The notes: generated by a model not told the origin, from the sequence alone. A DNA stretch of 64,000 nt from Sphingobacterium spiritivorum (GCF_016724845.1 NZ_CP068082.1:1550001-1614000); one strand, 5' to 3'. Shown: positions 8,130 to 19,100, counted from the first letter of the stretch. Numbers and translations are program-made.

Positions 8130-9389
8130 TTATTCTTTTATGACCGGCATGCCTTTCAATAGCCTGTCGTAACGGATCAATGCTTCTATGTAATAATAAT
8201 CTGCATAAGTCAAAGGCACATCAATCTCTGTATTATGCGGAATTGAACCTACACTGTGCTTCAAAATATATCCGCCATTATCCTTATAAGCCGCTTTGTA
8301 TGGTGCGCCTGAAAGGCTTTGAATCATTTTCTCAGATTGTGTAATATAATTCTGACTTTCTTTTGCTTTGGTATATGTACTCAGTTCCAGCAGAGCTGAA
8401 GCAACTATTGCAGCAGTGGATACGTCCCTCAGATCTTTATACGGGATATATTTACTATCTGCAGGCAATTTATTCTGATCAAAATCCCAGTAGGGTACCA
8501 GATCTGCCGGAAGGTTGGGGTGATTCAGATAAAATTTTGCAATATGACGTGCCTGATTTAAATAGCTCTTATTCTTTGTCTCCCGATACATCATGGTATA
8601 TCCGTATAATGCCCAGGCCTGTCCTCTTGCCCATGCGGATTCATCAAAAGCTCCCTGAGCTGTTTTTCTGGCAATGACCTCACCGCTTTCCTTATTATAA
8701 TCTACGACATGATATGAGCTGTAATCCTTTCTGAAATGGTTTTTCAATGTGGTATTTGCGTGGGTCTCTGCTATAGTTAAATATTTAGGATTACCTGTTA
8801 TTTTTGAAACCTGAGACAAAAATTCCAGATTCATCATATTATCAATTATGACAGGATACGACCACTGCTTACCATCCCAGGAACGGATTGTCTTCGTAAC
8901 GGGATTAAAACGACTTGCCAGAGACTCTGCTCCGGTGGACAGTATCTCTTTATATTTCGTGGAATCGCCTGTAAGTCGCAGCGCATTACCAAAGCTACAG
9001 AACAACATAAAACCAAGATCATGTGTCGTTTTGTTATTCTTTTCTTTCTCCAGATACTTGAGTTTGGACAAACCTATATCTAATAAGCCTTTGTCCTGCG
9101 TACCTTCATAGAGATAGAGCGCTGTGCCAGGGTAGAATCCGGAACACCACCAGCCGGACCCCCAATTGACGTATTTACCGTCTTTGTATGTTGTAGGGAT
9201 ATCCGATTCTTTAATATTCGATTCTAAAAATTTGATCTGTTTAGCCGCATCCTGCAGTTGTTCATTAACAAATGCTTCTGTAAGTAGGAATTTATCAGAT
9301 GCTTTACGTTGTTGTGCGTGAGCTGAAAACGTTAGCGCGAGTGTTACAAATAAAATTAAGGGGGATAAGTGCGTTGTTTTTAAGTTCAT
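8130..9389 (-). CDS. GH88 unsaturated glucuronyl hydrolase, copy 2
   Basis: This 419-residue protein is a clear paralogue of the product of 4382-5626. It has a signal peptide (1-25, ending SAHA), THDLGF with Asp124 and PVIIDNMMNLEF with Asp183 as the likely catalytic pair, and FDESAWARGQAWALYGY in the substrate cleft. It should hydrolyse 4,5-unsaturated uronyl groups from lyase products in the periplasm. Differences concentrate in the N-terminal 70 residues and in surface loops, which is compatible with different linkage or sulfation preferences. It lies 17 bp downstream of the DUF2264 gene, in the same operon. Confidence 0.92.
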   Translation of the reverse strand: MNLKTTHLSPLILFVTLALTFSAHAQQRKASDKFLLTEAFVNEQLQDAAKQIKFLESNIKESDIPTTYKDGKYVNWGSGWWCSGFYPGTALYLYEGTQDKGLLDIGLSKLKYLEKEKNNKTTHDLGFMLFCSFGNALRLTGDSTKYKEILSTGAESLASRFNPVTKTIRSWDGKQWSYPVIIDNMMNLEFLSQVSKITGNPKYLTIAETHANTTLKNHFRKDYSSYHVVDYNKESGEVIARKTAQGAFDESAWARGQAWALYGYTMMYRETKNKSYLNQARHIAKFYLNHPNLPADLVPYWDFDQNKLPADSKYIPYKDLRDVSTAAIVASALLELSTYTKAKESQNYITQSEKMIQSLSGAPYKAAYKDNGGYILKHSVGSIPHNTEIDVPLTYADYYYIEALIRYDRLLKGMPVIKE

Positions 9390-9406
9390 AATATAGAAAT
9401 ACGGTT

Positions 9407-10669
9407 TTAATATGTAACATGATAGTCCTTAGGAAATGGCTCACCTTTCCAGGCTTTCCGGGAAGTCCACTCCTGTGCAGGGGTTGTCCAGAATTCATGA
9501 TCAGCAGGTAATCCCAGCGGCAGGAAAGATAAGGAAGCCATATACATACTACCTGCGTTAGTATAGTAATCTGCCAGGTTGCTTTGTCTGTCTCCTACCA
9601 GCCCCATCGTTAGCCAGCCTTTTGCAGAGAAAGTCCCTTCAACAAAAACATGTCTTTTAACAGCGGTCAATGAGGCTCTCAACTGACCATAGGTAAGATC
9701 TTCAGGTAATTTTTGCTCAAGGATAAGCTGAGCCAGAGGTTGAAATGCGGCATTCCTGTAGGTTGACGAACGCCCCACCACTACAAAATAACCATCCGGA
9801 GAGATCATTCTATCCAGATGATGTGCATATCGCTGCATTCTTTTATAAGCCCTGTCATACAGCGTTTGGTATTTTTTATCTGCAGGTATATTCTCCCGCA
9901 GCACATCTACTAACATGGAATGTATAACATACCCATTGTAATGATCAAAACTAAAGGATGCTCCGTCACTATACCATCCGTCACCGACATACCAATCCTG
10001 ATCAAATTTATGAATTGCATAGTCGATCTTTTCACGTACACATTCCTCACCGATCTTATATAAAAATGTCTCTGTCATAGCTGCAAACAGCAGCCAGTTG
10101 CTTTCATTTGGTTTTATACGTCGTAAGCCTTTCAGTTCTTTAATCACATTTGCCTTTGTACCGGCTGGTAAAGGTTCCCATAGCGCTTTAGGTGCGCGCA
10201 TAAAAGACTGAACCAGATATGCAGCATCCACCAGCGGCTGTGAAGATTTGGTGTTCCATGTGAAATAATCCGGAGAATTCGGATCCATTCCGTATTGAAT
10301 ACCTAATAAAGCTTGTTTTTTTCTTTTCTCGCGAAGTTGTCCTTCTGACGAATTATCTGCCGGAAGTGCCAACCAGGGTGCCAGACCGGACATCAGCCGA
10401 CCAAAAGCCTCCAGATAGCCTACACCCGGATCCCGTGAATCAAAAACAGGGCTTACTTCCATGGGCATGATTTTACGCAACTGTTGCTTGCTGATATTAT
10501 CCAGTATCGGGGCAGCCATCTTATCCAACAGGGAAACCCAATATTCCCGGTCATTTAACCCTTTTTGCGCTATGCTCAATGCTGTTCTATCCGCTTTTGC
10601 CGACACTGTCGGAATCATTGCTCCTACCCCTATACTTCCAAGCAACTGCAATAATGATCTTCTTTTCAT
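9407..10669 (-). CDS. DUF2264 / GH154-type protein, exported
   Basis: The 420-residue protein matches the DUF2264 family, whose members include family 154 glycoside hydrolases acting on glucuronic acid. Recognisable parts are REYWVSLLDKMAAPIL near the start, PNESNWLLFAAMTE and WYVGDGWYSDGASFSFDHYNGYVIH in the centre, and RSSTYRNAAFQPLA further on. The N terminus MKRRSLLQLLGSIGVGAMIP looks like a twin-arginine or Sec leader, so it is periplasmic. It is the first enzyme gene after susD, and pairing with two GH88 enzymes points to a uronic-acid-rich substrate. Confidence 0.82.
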   Translation of the reverse strand: MKRRSLLQLLGSIGVGAMIPTVSAKADRTALSIAQKGLNDREYWVSLLDKMAAPILDNISKQQLRKIMPMEVSPVFDSRDPGVGYLEAFGRLMSGLAPWLALPADNSSEGQLREKRKKQALLGIQYGMDPNSPDYFTWNTKSSQPLVDAAYLVQSFMRAPKALWEPLPAGTKANVIKELKGLRRIKPNESNWLLFAAMTETFLYKIGEECVREKIDYAIHKFDQDWYVGDGWYSDGASFSFDHYNGYVIHSMLVDVLRENIPADKKYQTLYDRAYKRMQRYAHHLDRMISPDGYFVVVGRSSTYRNAAFQPLAQLILEQKLPEDLTYGQLRASLTAVKRHVFVEGTFSAKGWLTMGLVGDRQSNLADYYTNAGSMYMASLSFLPLGLPADHEFWTTPAQEWTSRKAWKGEPFPKDYHVTY

Positions 10670-10758
10670 TTTTAGTGTTTACATTAATGGTTTATTGATA
10701 TCTGCCGATAAACGGACATATGAAATATCAATATAATCAAGTTTTTCATAGATAGAGA

Positions 10759-10798
10759 TGTCTGAAACACGGATATTGTAACATCTGTGTTTCAGACA
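10759..10798 (-). other. intercistronic stem-loop after susD
   Basis: TGTCTGAAACAC (10759-10770) and GTGTTTCAGACA (10787-10798) form a perfect 12-bp stem with a 16-nt loop, between susD and the enzyme genes. There is no T-run on the minus strand, so it is not a strong terminator. Such hairpins after susD are often taken to stabilise or attenuate the transcript so that susCD is expressed more than the enzymes. That role is inferred here. Confidence 0.6.
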
Positions 10799-10811
10799 TT
10801 TAATTACAGTT

Positions 10812-12650
10812 TTACCAGCCGATATTCTGTGTCAGCGCTGTATTTCGCTGTCTTTCAGTTTCAGGGATCGGCCATACCAGTAACTGATCTCCCAGATACG
10901 TATAAGGGTTTACTACAGCTCCCCAGGGTTGTTTATTTCCGCTCTTGGTCGCAAATACCTGAGTTTTCAATGTTTTCCACCGAAGCTCATCAAAGTAGAT
11001 TACTCCTTCCGCAAACAATTCTCTGCGTCGCTCATTCTGAATACGGACTCTCAAATCATCTTTTCCGGCAACAGTAGTTGCAGCCGAACTATTCAATAAT
11101 CCTACACCTGCTCTGGCTCTTACTTCATTTACCTTATCTGCTGCAGTACCGGTCTCCCCTTTCTCATTGAGTGCCTCTGCCCATAAGAGCAATACATCAG
11201 CATAACGGATCACAGGGTAATCAATATCTCCGGAGGTACGGTTCGGAATCGGAGGAGCTCCTCCTTCATACACAAACTTTCTGGGTAAATAGTAAAACTG
11301 ACTCTCAATATCCGTTCGCAGATCAAAGACATTATTCAACTGTTCAATATGTGGCCAGCGAGACGTGAAAGTCTGATTAGCACTTCCATTCATACCAACA
11401 AACGTAGAATAAGGAAGAATAATATTGGCTGACAGACGAGGATCTCTATTGGCATATGCATTTTTCAGTCTCTCCTCATTTCCGTTATTCAGATACCGTC
11501 CAAAATCCAAACCTTTTGCAACCAGATCATTATACTTCGCAGGCTTGTTATTGGCCGTTGCAACTTGCTGAACATTATTCCGCACAAAGTAAATTTCACG
11601 TTTTGCGGGATCCATTGCGTTGTAGCCTGCGATAATATCGTCCCAGTTGAATTTACTGCCATCCTTGTTCTCGTATAAGTCTACAAAATCCGGACTCACC
11701 AGATAACTGTCCCAGTTGGAACCGAAAGCTGATCGGGATCCGAAATAAAACTGAGTCGTGGAACCATATCCGTTTACAGCAATATTCTGAATAGAGAAGA
11801 TCATTTCATCTGATTTCTCATTGGCGGCTGTAAACAATGTTTTGTAATCTGCGAACAACTTGTGTCCGGCATCCTTGACTGCCTGAAAATCGGCTATAGC
11901 TTTGTCCCAATCCTGCAGATACATATACACTTTACCGCGTAATGCATAAGCTGCAGATTTTGTAATGCGTCCGAAATTGCTGCTTCCTGCAGGAAACTTA
12001 GCCGGCAGATTAGGTTCATTGATACAATCTGTCAGATCCTTTAGGACAAAAGTCCAGACTTCCTGCTCCGTATTCCTTGGCTTTGTAGCTTCATTGTAGC
12101 TTATTGGTGTATCATAAATAGGTACTCCACGATATAACTGATTCAGTCTGTAATAATGAAATGCTCTTAAAAATTTCACTTCGGCCAATAGTTTTGCCTT
12201 TTTCTCAGCCGCTGACGGAGATATATTTGTTATTCCGTATATCGCATCATTGGCCCGGTGAACTCCTTCATACAACTCTCTCCATACATCTCCGAATATA
12301 GCGGTAGACGGGTTGGCAGTAGCATTCAACAGCGGATCAGCATCCCTGGGAATGAGTGTATTTGACAACCTGTCATACTGATACAACTCTCTGTGATTAG
12401 TCCCTCCGGTACTGATACCTTGTCTCAGTGCCTGATAAACACCATTTACGCCTAAATCCGTAAAATTATCTGTAGTCCACATTTTATCTTCCGGGACTTG
12501 AGTGTTGGATGTTGCATCCAGCAAATCTTTCTTACAACTTGTAGCAGTACTTAATAATCCTACTGCGATTATTATACTCCATTTATTACGTTTATTAAAT
12601 AAATGATTTTTCAATATTTCGAATTTCCTTATCGGTTTCATAACATTCAT
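10812..12650 (-). CDS. susD: SusD/RagB-family outer-membrane glycan-binding lipoprotein
   Basis: The 612-residue protein is a SusD-like lid that binds oligosaccharides at the cell surface and closes over its SusC partner. The lipoprotein signal ends LLSTATSC with the modified Cys near residue 39. The mature start KKDLLDATSNTQVPEDKMW is typical, as are the TPR-like helices with AEVKFLRAFHYYRLNQLYRGVP and the C-terminal half with RNERRRELFAEGVIYFDELRWKT and a final NIGW. It starts 3 bp after the susC stop. The N terminus before the signal is long, so a start a few codons in is possible. Confidence 0.95.
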   Translation of the reverse strand: MNVMKPIRKFEILKNHLFNKRNKWSIIIAVGLLSTATSCKKDLLDATSNTQVPEDKMWTTDNFTDLGVNGVYQALRQGISTGGTNHRELYQYDRLSNTLIPRDADPLLNATANPSTAIFGDVWRELYEGVHRANDAIYGITNISPSAAEKKAKLLAEVKFLRAFHYYRLNQLYRGVPIYDTPISYNEATKPRNTEQEVWTFVLKDLTDCINEPNLPAKFPAGSSNFGRITKSAAYALRGKVYMYLQDWDKAIADFQAVKDAGHKLFADYKTLFTAANEKSDEMIFSIQNIAVNGYGSTTQFYFGSRSAFGSNWDSYLVSPDFVDLYENKDGSKFNWDDIIAGYNAMDPAKREIYFVRNNVQQVATANNKPAKYNDLVAKGLDFGRYLNNGNEERLKNAYANRDPRLSANIILPYSTFVGMNGSANQTFTSRWPHIEQLNNVFDLRTDIESQFYYLPRKFVYEGGAPPIPNRTSGDIDYPVIRYADVLLLWAEALNEKGETGTAADKVNEVRARAGVGLLNSSAATTVAGKDDLRVRIQNERRRELFAEGVIYFDELRWKTLKTQVFATKSGNKQPWGAVVNPYTYLGDQLLVWPIPETERQRNTALTQNIGW

Positions 12651-12653
12651 TTT

Positions 12654-15600
12654 TTAAAATCCAAAGTTTAGACCAAAAGCATATTGCTTCATTGTAGGAT
12701 AATTGGCTCCTGCACCTATCTCAGGGTCAGCTCCGGGGAATTTGGTAAACATCAACAGGTTTTCTCCTGAAAAATAAACTCTCAGATTGCGGATACGCAA
12801 GCGCTCGGTAAGTTTATTGTTAAAGGTATATCCGATCTGCAGATTACGAAGCTTGATGTAATCTGCATCATATAGATAGAAGTCATTTGCGGCATTATTA
12901 ATCGCTTCGCCATTATATTTCAATCTGGCAAATTTTCCGTTGATATTGGTTCTGGGATCCGAAGGGTTAGCAGGATCATAGAAATAATGATCTTCAGCGA
13001 TACGCTGTGCAATAGCATTTCCGTCTCTGACAATATTATTATTGTATCCCTCATCATTCCAGTAATACTGCAATTTTCCTTCTCCGGCCCATATCATCTG
13101 CAGATCAAAGCCTTTATATTCAAAGCCAAGGCTTATACCGTATACATATTTGGGAATATTAGAAGTATTTGTAAAATCCTGATCATTTACATCACCATAC
13201 ACCTTATCTCCATTCAGATCCGCATAGATAAAATCACCGTAGTACAACTGTGATTTCCCCAATACATTGACCGGAGCAAATTTGTATCCTGCGGCCTGCA
13301 TCGCCTGCGCCCATTTGTAATCATCTTCTGTACGGATCATTCCATCACGGGGACCACCTGTCACGTTTACGGATCCATCGGCATGATAATAGCTTCCGTC
13401 TCCGTTATATCTTTTTCTCAAGAAATACTCCTGGAAAAGATGGCCTTCCAGATTGCGTTGGTTTGTTCCAACAGCATTAGAGACATTGCCGATATTTGAT
13501 GTATATGTATTTACACCATTCACCTCAGTCCATCCTCTAACTAACTGTCCCTTTAATTTTTCGACAGAACTTTTATTGTAGGCAATATTACCTCCGATAT
13601 TGTACCGTACTTCTCCGATCTTATCTTTCCACATGACATTCAGTTCTATACCTGAATTTTTCATAGAGGCCGAATTCACAATCGGAGCTCCTGTAGTACC
13701 AGTTGTCAGTGGCAATTGTTCAGGAATGAGGATCCCGGAAGTCAGTTTATTGTAGTAGCTCAATTCTACATATGCCTTATTTTTAAATGTAGAAAACTCC
13801 AGACCTACTTCTTTATTTTCGGTTTCCTCCCAGCCCAATAATGAGTTTCCGAAGCGGCTAAGTTCCAAAGCACCGACTTGTGTACCTCCGAAGGAATATT
13901 GTGTATTGCCATAGAAAGCTTTTGCAGGAAAGTAGTTCTCAAGATTAGGATCTGCATTATTCCTGTCATTACCCAGTTTACCCCATGAACCTCTCAGCTT
14001 AATATTCTGAAAATAAGGCTCAACTCTTGCCATAAAGGATTCTCTGGAAACATTCCATCCCAGACCAACTGAGGGGAACGTACCGTATTGTCTGTCTTTT
14101 CCAAATTTGGAAGAACCATCACGTCTCAGGTTAAATTCAACAAGATACCGTCCGTCATAATCATAATTAAGTCTTCCGAAAAATGAACGCATACCATACG
14201 CATACTCATTTCCGTTAATTTCGGACATTTCATTACCCGTACCAATATTTGTAATAGTTGGGTCTATCACCCCCTTTTTAGTAGCAGAAAATGTATAGTA
14301 CTTGAATTCAAATTCATTATGTCCGATCAATGCTCCGATATTATGTTTATCAATAGCTGTTTGATAGCGTAATACATTATCAATAGTAACGGTATAGTCC
14401 TTATTAAAAGATTGTGATAAGGTCAGGTTAGCTGTTGTGGTTCCCGGGAAAACAATAGTATTGGTCGCAAAATTATATTTATCAGAAGGCATACTGTTCG
14501 CTGTTTCTTCGCGGAAACGGGTTTGATAGTTCAGTTTCGTTTCAAATGTTAAACCTTTCATCAGGTTTACATTTGCAAACAGAGTGGAGTTAAAGTTCGA
14601 CACTTTATCCATCCCCCGCGGATCATACAGATATTGTAAAAGGTTGTTCAACTGTACAGACTCTTCACTCGCTACTGCTCCTCCGAATTTGCCTTCATAC
14701 ATAGGATATACGCCCGGCGTGGACTGTCTCAGAAAATTATAAAGTGTGGGTACAGCAGCTTTATCTCTGTTTTCTATAGATGCGAACGTATTTGTTCCCA
14801 CAGTGATCATATCACCGATCTTTGTACTGATATTTGTTCTCAGTTCATATTTCTTAGCGCCTGTATTCTTCATAATTCCCGGATTGTCAAAGAGTCTCCC
14901 TGAAATAGCATATGTCGTGGTCTCTGATCCTCCGACAGCAGAAATATTATGACTCTGTATCCAGTTTTGACTGTAAATCCAATCCGTCCAGTCGGTATTA
15001 GGATAAGCGATATGATTAGGCAATCCGGAAGGAGCTAATACCCCATTTGGATCAGCATTGGCTTTTCTCCATAGATCTATAGTAGACTGTGCATATTTAG
15101 CCGATACGCCCGAGTTAAAAGTTCCTTCGTTCATCAGCTCCATATGTGTCGCATAGTCCGACACAAATTTCGGGCTTCCCATAGGAGTTGTTCTGGACAT
15201 GATACCGGAGTAGCTGAGCTGTGTTTTCTGATTTGCCTTACCTTTTTTAGTTGTGATCAGGATTACCCCATTAGCTGAGCGTGTTCCATATATAGAAGCA
15301 GATGAAGCATCTTTCAGTATAGAGATACTTTCAATATCATTTGGATTTACAGCATCCATCGTCCCTACTATACCGTCAATAACGACAAGTGCGCTGGAGT
15401 TATTCATCGTTCCTACCCCTCTGATCCGGATATTAGCACCATCACTCCCCGGACGGCCGGTACTTTGCTTCACTTGCACACCAGAAGCCAGACCGCTCAA
15501 AGCGGTAGATACATTCGTCACAGGTCTGTTTTCGATCTGTTTGGAATCTACCGTACTTACAGAACCTAAGAGCTTTGCTTTAGATTGTGTACCGTAACCT

Positions 15601-15926
15601 ACAACGACTACTTCATCGATGACAGACTCTGATCCGGATAGTGTTACGTTGATTTCGGTACGTCCGTTAACAGGTTCTTCAACTGCATTTTGCCCTACAT
15701 ACTTATAGATAAGTACATCATTTGTATTTACTGTGATCTGGTAGTTTCCTTCAGCTGTAGTCGAAGTGGCCGTATTTGTACCTTTAACAGATACAGTCAC
15801 TCCTGCCAGAGCGAGACCCTGAGTATCTTTAACCGTTCCTTTGACTATTACCTTTTGCTGTGCAAATGTAATAGCAGACATACTGATCAGCCACAATAGG
15901 GCGAGCCATTTGTAAATGTGATTCAT
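12654..15926 (-). CDS. susC: SusC/RagA-family TonB-dependent receptor
   Basis: This is the TonB-driven outer-membrane pore for oligosaccharide import, partner of the adjacent SusD. I chose the ATG at 15926 because it gives a clean signal peptide (MNHIYKWLALL to ITFAQQ); an in-frame ATG at 15956 would add ten residues. Domains in order are a CarboxypepD_reg-like fold (VKGTVKDTQGLALAGVTVSVKG), the SusC linker DEVVVVGYG, a plug with IRIRGVGTMNNSSALVVIDG and ISILKDASSASIYGTRSANGVILITTKKG, and a 22-strand barrel ending in Phe. The length (about 1090) is normal for SusC. It is transcribed divergently from the hybrid sensor gene. Confidence 0.96.
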   Translation of the reverse strand: MNHIYKWLALLWLISMSAITFAQQKVIVKGTVKDTQGLALAGVTVSVKGTNTATSTTAEGNYQITVNTNDVLIYKYVGQNAVEEPVNGRTEINVTLSGSESVIDEVVVVGYGTQSKAKLLGSVSTVDSKQIENRPVTNVSTALSGLASGVQVKQSTGRPGSDGANIRIRGVGTMNNSSALVVIDGIVGTMDAVNPNDIESISILKDASSASIYGTRSANGVILITTKKGKANQKTQLSYSGIMSRTTPMGSPKFVSDYATHMELMNEGTFNSGVSAKYAQSTIDLWRKANADPNGVLAPSGLPNHIAYPNTDWTDWIYSQNWIQSHNISAVGGSETTTYAISGRLFDNPGIMKNTGAKKYELRTNISTKIGDMITVGTNTFASIENRDKAAVPTLYNFLRQSTPGVYPMYEGKFGGAVASEESVQLNNLLQYLYDPRGMDKVSNFNSTLFANVNLMKGLTFETKLNYQTRFREETANSMPSDKYNFATNTIVFPGTTTANLTLSQSFNKDYTVTIDNVLRYQTAIDKHNIGALIGHNEFEFKYYTFSATKKGVIDPTITNIGTGNEMSEINGNEYAYGMRSFFGRLNYDYDGRYLVEFNLRRDGSSKFGKDRQYGTFPSVGLGWNVSRESFMARVEPYFQNIKLRGSWGKLGNDRNNADPNLENYFPAKAFYGNTQYSFGGTQVGALELSRFGNSLLGWEETENKEVGLEFSTFKNKAYVELSYYNKLTSGILIPEQLPLTTGTTGAPIVNSASMKNSGIELNVMWKDKIGEVRYNIGGNIAYNKSSVEKLKGQLVRGWTEVNGVNTYTSNIGNVSNAVGTNQRNLEGHLFQEYFLRKRYNGDGSYYHADGSVNVTGGPRDGMIRTEDDYKWAQAMQAAGYKFAPVNVLGKSQLYYGDFIYADLNGDKVYGDVNDQDFTNTSNIPKYVYGISLGFEYKGFDLQMIWAGEGKLQYYWNDEGYNNNIVRDGNAIAQRIAEDHYFYDPANPSDPRTNINGKFARLKYNGEAINNAANDFYLYDADYIKLRNLQIGYTFNNKLTERLRIRNLRVYFSGENLLMFTKFPGADPEIGAGANYPTMKQYAFGLNFGF

Positions 15927-15985
15927 AATAATTGTTTTATAGTTTATAATTGTCAATAGGTTATAATATAACCAGGCTTATAGAC

Positions 15986-15993
15986 CAAAATTA
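15986..15993 (-). promoter_or_regulatory. -7 element of the susC operon promoter
   Basis: The minus strand reads TAATTTTG (TAnnTTTG), about 60 bp before the susC start. No TTTG is found 17-21 nt upstream, so the -33 element is missing. A promoter with only a -7 box fits activation by the divergent hybrid two-component regulator. Confidence 0.55.
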
Positions 15994-16057
15994 GACCGGA
16001 AGCTTGGTGCAGAAGGGGTATTTTTTAAAAAATATAGGGGTAGTAATTCATTAAAAT

Positions 16058-16080
16058 GTAGATTTACAGCATAAATCTAC
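16058..16080. promoter_or_regulatory. inverted repeat in the susC-sensor intergenic region
   Basis: GTAGATTTA (16058-16066) and TAAATCTAC (16072-16080) form a perfect 9-bp inverted repeat with a 5-bp spacer. It lies 28 bp before the sensor start codon and about 65 bp upstream of the susC -7 box. It could be a regulator-binding operator or a hairpin in the sensor leader. There is no T-run. The binding protein is unknown. Confidence 0.5.
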
Positions 16081-16107
16081 AGTAGTACATCGATTCCGTA
16101 AAAATCT

Positions 16108-19100
16108 ATGACAACATTTATCTCCATGGAACTGACAAAAAAAGTCTTTGCTCTTATACTGTTTATATTAGCTATTCTCTTAGGGGCGGGTGTGACTTTA
16201 TGTGCTGCTCAGAATCCGATACAATTCAATCACCTCCATCAGAAAAAGGGATTGTACCGGACACCTATTCTAACCATAGTGCAGGACAGAAACGGATTTA
16301 TGTGGATAGGAGGCGGAGCTCAGCTATATAAATATGATGCTGTCAAATTTGAATCGTATGTAGGAGCAAATCGTCTTAACGGCAATCCCTACATTACAGC
16401 TCTGGCAGTCGATTCGAATAATAATATTGTTATTGGCACAGGCACAGGTCTTTTTATTTATAATCAGGAGATCGGAAAATTTTATACGCAGACGCAAAAG
16501 CTTACCAGTACCAATATCACCACGATTCGGGTATTGCACAATTCGGATATTCTTATCGGAACAGACAAAGGGTTAAACCTGATATCCATCAATCAGAAAG
16601 ATACTCTATGCCGTCAATTGCTAAATGGACAACATATAAAAGCCATTACTGAAGATAAAAAAACTAAAAACGTGCTTATCAGCTCTATAGATGCCGTATA
16701 TGAATTTGACGACAAGTGGAAAAGTCATGTGCTGACACCTGTTGTCCAAAAGATCTACAAAGAGCATAAGGATTATATCACCAGCATACTCATAGACAAC
16801 GGCCATATCTGGTTTGGAACATTTGATTCCGGGGTGATTTTATATAATAAGAAGGATCAATCCTTCAGGGAGTGGAATGAAAAGAATTCTACAATAGCCA
16901 GTAACCGGATCCGAAAGCTAATTTATGACAATGACGGGCAGCTCCTGATAGGAACGCTTAAAGGACTGACTGCCCTGGATGTACAAAGCCATCAGCTGCA
17001 GACCTACAAACATCAGATAGATAATCCTGCCAGCCTGAGTCAGAATTCGATCTATGATATATACCGTGACCAACAACAGATCATTTGGGTCGGTACCTAT
17101 TATGGCGGGATTAATCTGATCTACCCTTCCAAAAACCCATTTCGTATCTATAAACCAATGGGGATGACCAATTCCATCAGCAGTAATATTATCAGCAGTC
17201 TGGCTGAGGACCAGGACGGTTACTGGGTTGGAACGGAAGAAGAGGGATTAAACTTTATAAGTAAGGCCGACGGATCTATCAAGACAATTAATAAGGAATT
17301 ATCATCCAACCTTGTTAAGGATGTTTTTCTGGATCATAATGATCGTATATACATCGGGACTTACAATGGCGGATTCAATATACTGAACAGAAAAACGGGT
17401 CACGTTGATATTTTCCTATTGGATGAAAAGAGAAGAACAAACTTTATCAACAATGTATATGCCATATGCAAAGACAGCAAAAACAACCTTTGGATCGGAA
17501 CAAATGCCGGCTTCTACCTGTATGATGAATCTAACAGAAAAATCAGCAAGACTTATCCTGAAATTGAAAAGCTTTTTGTCACCAACATTTTAGAAACACC
17601 TCAGCAGGACCTGCTGGTAAGCAGCACATCAGGACTCTATATAAAATGGGCATCACAGGATCACTTTACTCTTGTGGACGGAACAAAAGACATTTCCATA
17701 AAGAGCATATTTGTAGAAGATAACATAGCATGGTGCGCAAGTAATACCGGTAAAATAATACGATACGATATTTCCAAAAAAAGTATTTCATTTGTTCCAG
17801 TCAAAAATGTATCTACCTTCTTAAGTGTAATCAAGGCCGGGGACAACCTGTGGATAACGACACCAAAAGGATTAATCTCCTTTCACCTCAAAACCAGAGA
17901 AGAACACCTGCTGACTACTACAGACGGTCTTCCTTCTGATGAGTTCAATGAAAATTCATACCTGAGAAGTAAGGATGGAGAGCTTTTTTTCGGCACATTA
18001 AATGGATTGGTAAGATTTGATCCGTCCAAAATCGTTTACAACAGAAAGAAACAAAAAGTACTTTTCACAAATCTCCGTCTCTTCAACAATCCTGTACAGA
18101 TCGGAGATAAAACTCAGCTTCTTGATAGAGAAATCAGTCAGCTCAGACGATTGGATTTCAGGTATGACCAAAACGTTTTTTCTCTTGACTTCGCACTCCT
18201 TAATTTTGACCGCTCCGATAAGAATCAATTCGCATATAAGATTAAAGAACTGGATCCGGACTGGATTTATACAGATATTCCGACAGCGACATACATGAAC
18301 CTGAGTCCGGGCAGTTACACGCTTCTGATCAAGGGCGCAAATAATGATGGCATATGGTCTGATGTCAGTTTTATCTATATTACCATTCACCCACCCTTCT
18401 GGAAAACCTGGTGGGCTTATATCCTTTACTTTTTGATTCTGGTAGTGATTATATATTTTCTCAACAGATTCCTCATAGAGCGTGCTCTTCTGATAAAGTC
18501 AGAAAAAGATCAATATGCTAAGATCAATTTCTTCTCCTATATCTCCCATGAGATACGTACTCCGCTGACACTGATCATCCATCCGCTAAAACAATTACTC
18601 AAGAGCTCAGCAGTTTCACAGGATGTACAACACAAATTACTCGGAATTGAGAAAAACACCAACCGGCTTCTATCACTGATAAATGAATTATTAGACTTTA
18701 GAAAAATAGAAGAGAATACCTTACAACTGAATGTCTATAATTATAGTCTGGAACCATTTCTGTCAGAAATCAGCAGTGTGTTTACCGAACTTGCACAGGA
18801 AAAAGATTTACTCTTTACCACACAGATGGATACGATGGAGACAGATATATACTTTGACCGGATTCAATTTGAGAAAGTCATTTACAACCTTATTTCCAAT
18901 GCCATCAAATACAGCAATATCGGAGGAGAAGTTTCCATTGCATTGATGCAGGATCAGAAAGAGGTAGAAATAAATATCAGCAATACCGGACTACCTATTC
19001 CTCAGGACAACCTTGACAAAATATTTGAACAATACTTTCGTACGACCGATAGCCAGATTAACTATGAAGGGACAGGTATAGGACTGGCATTGTCCCGACA

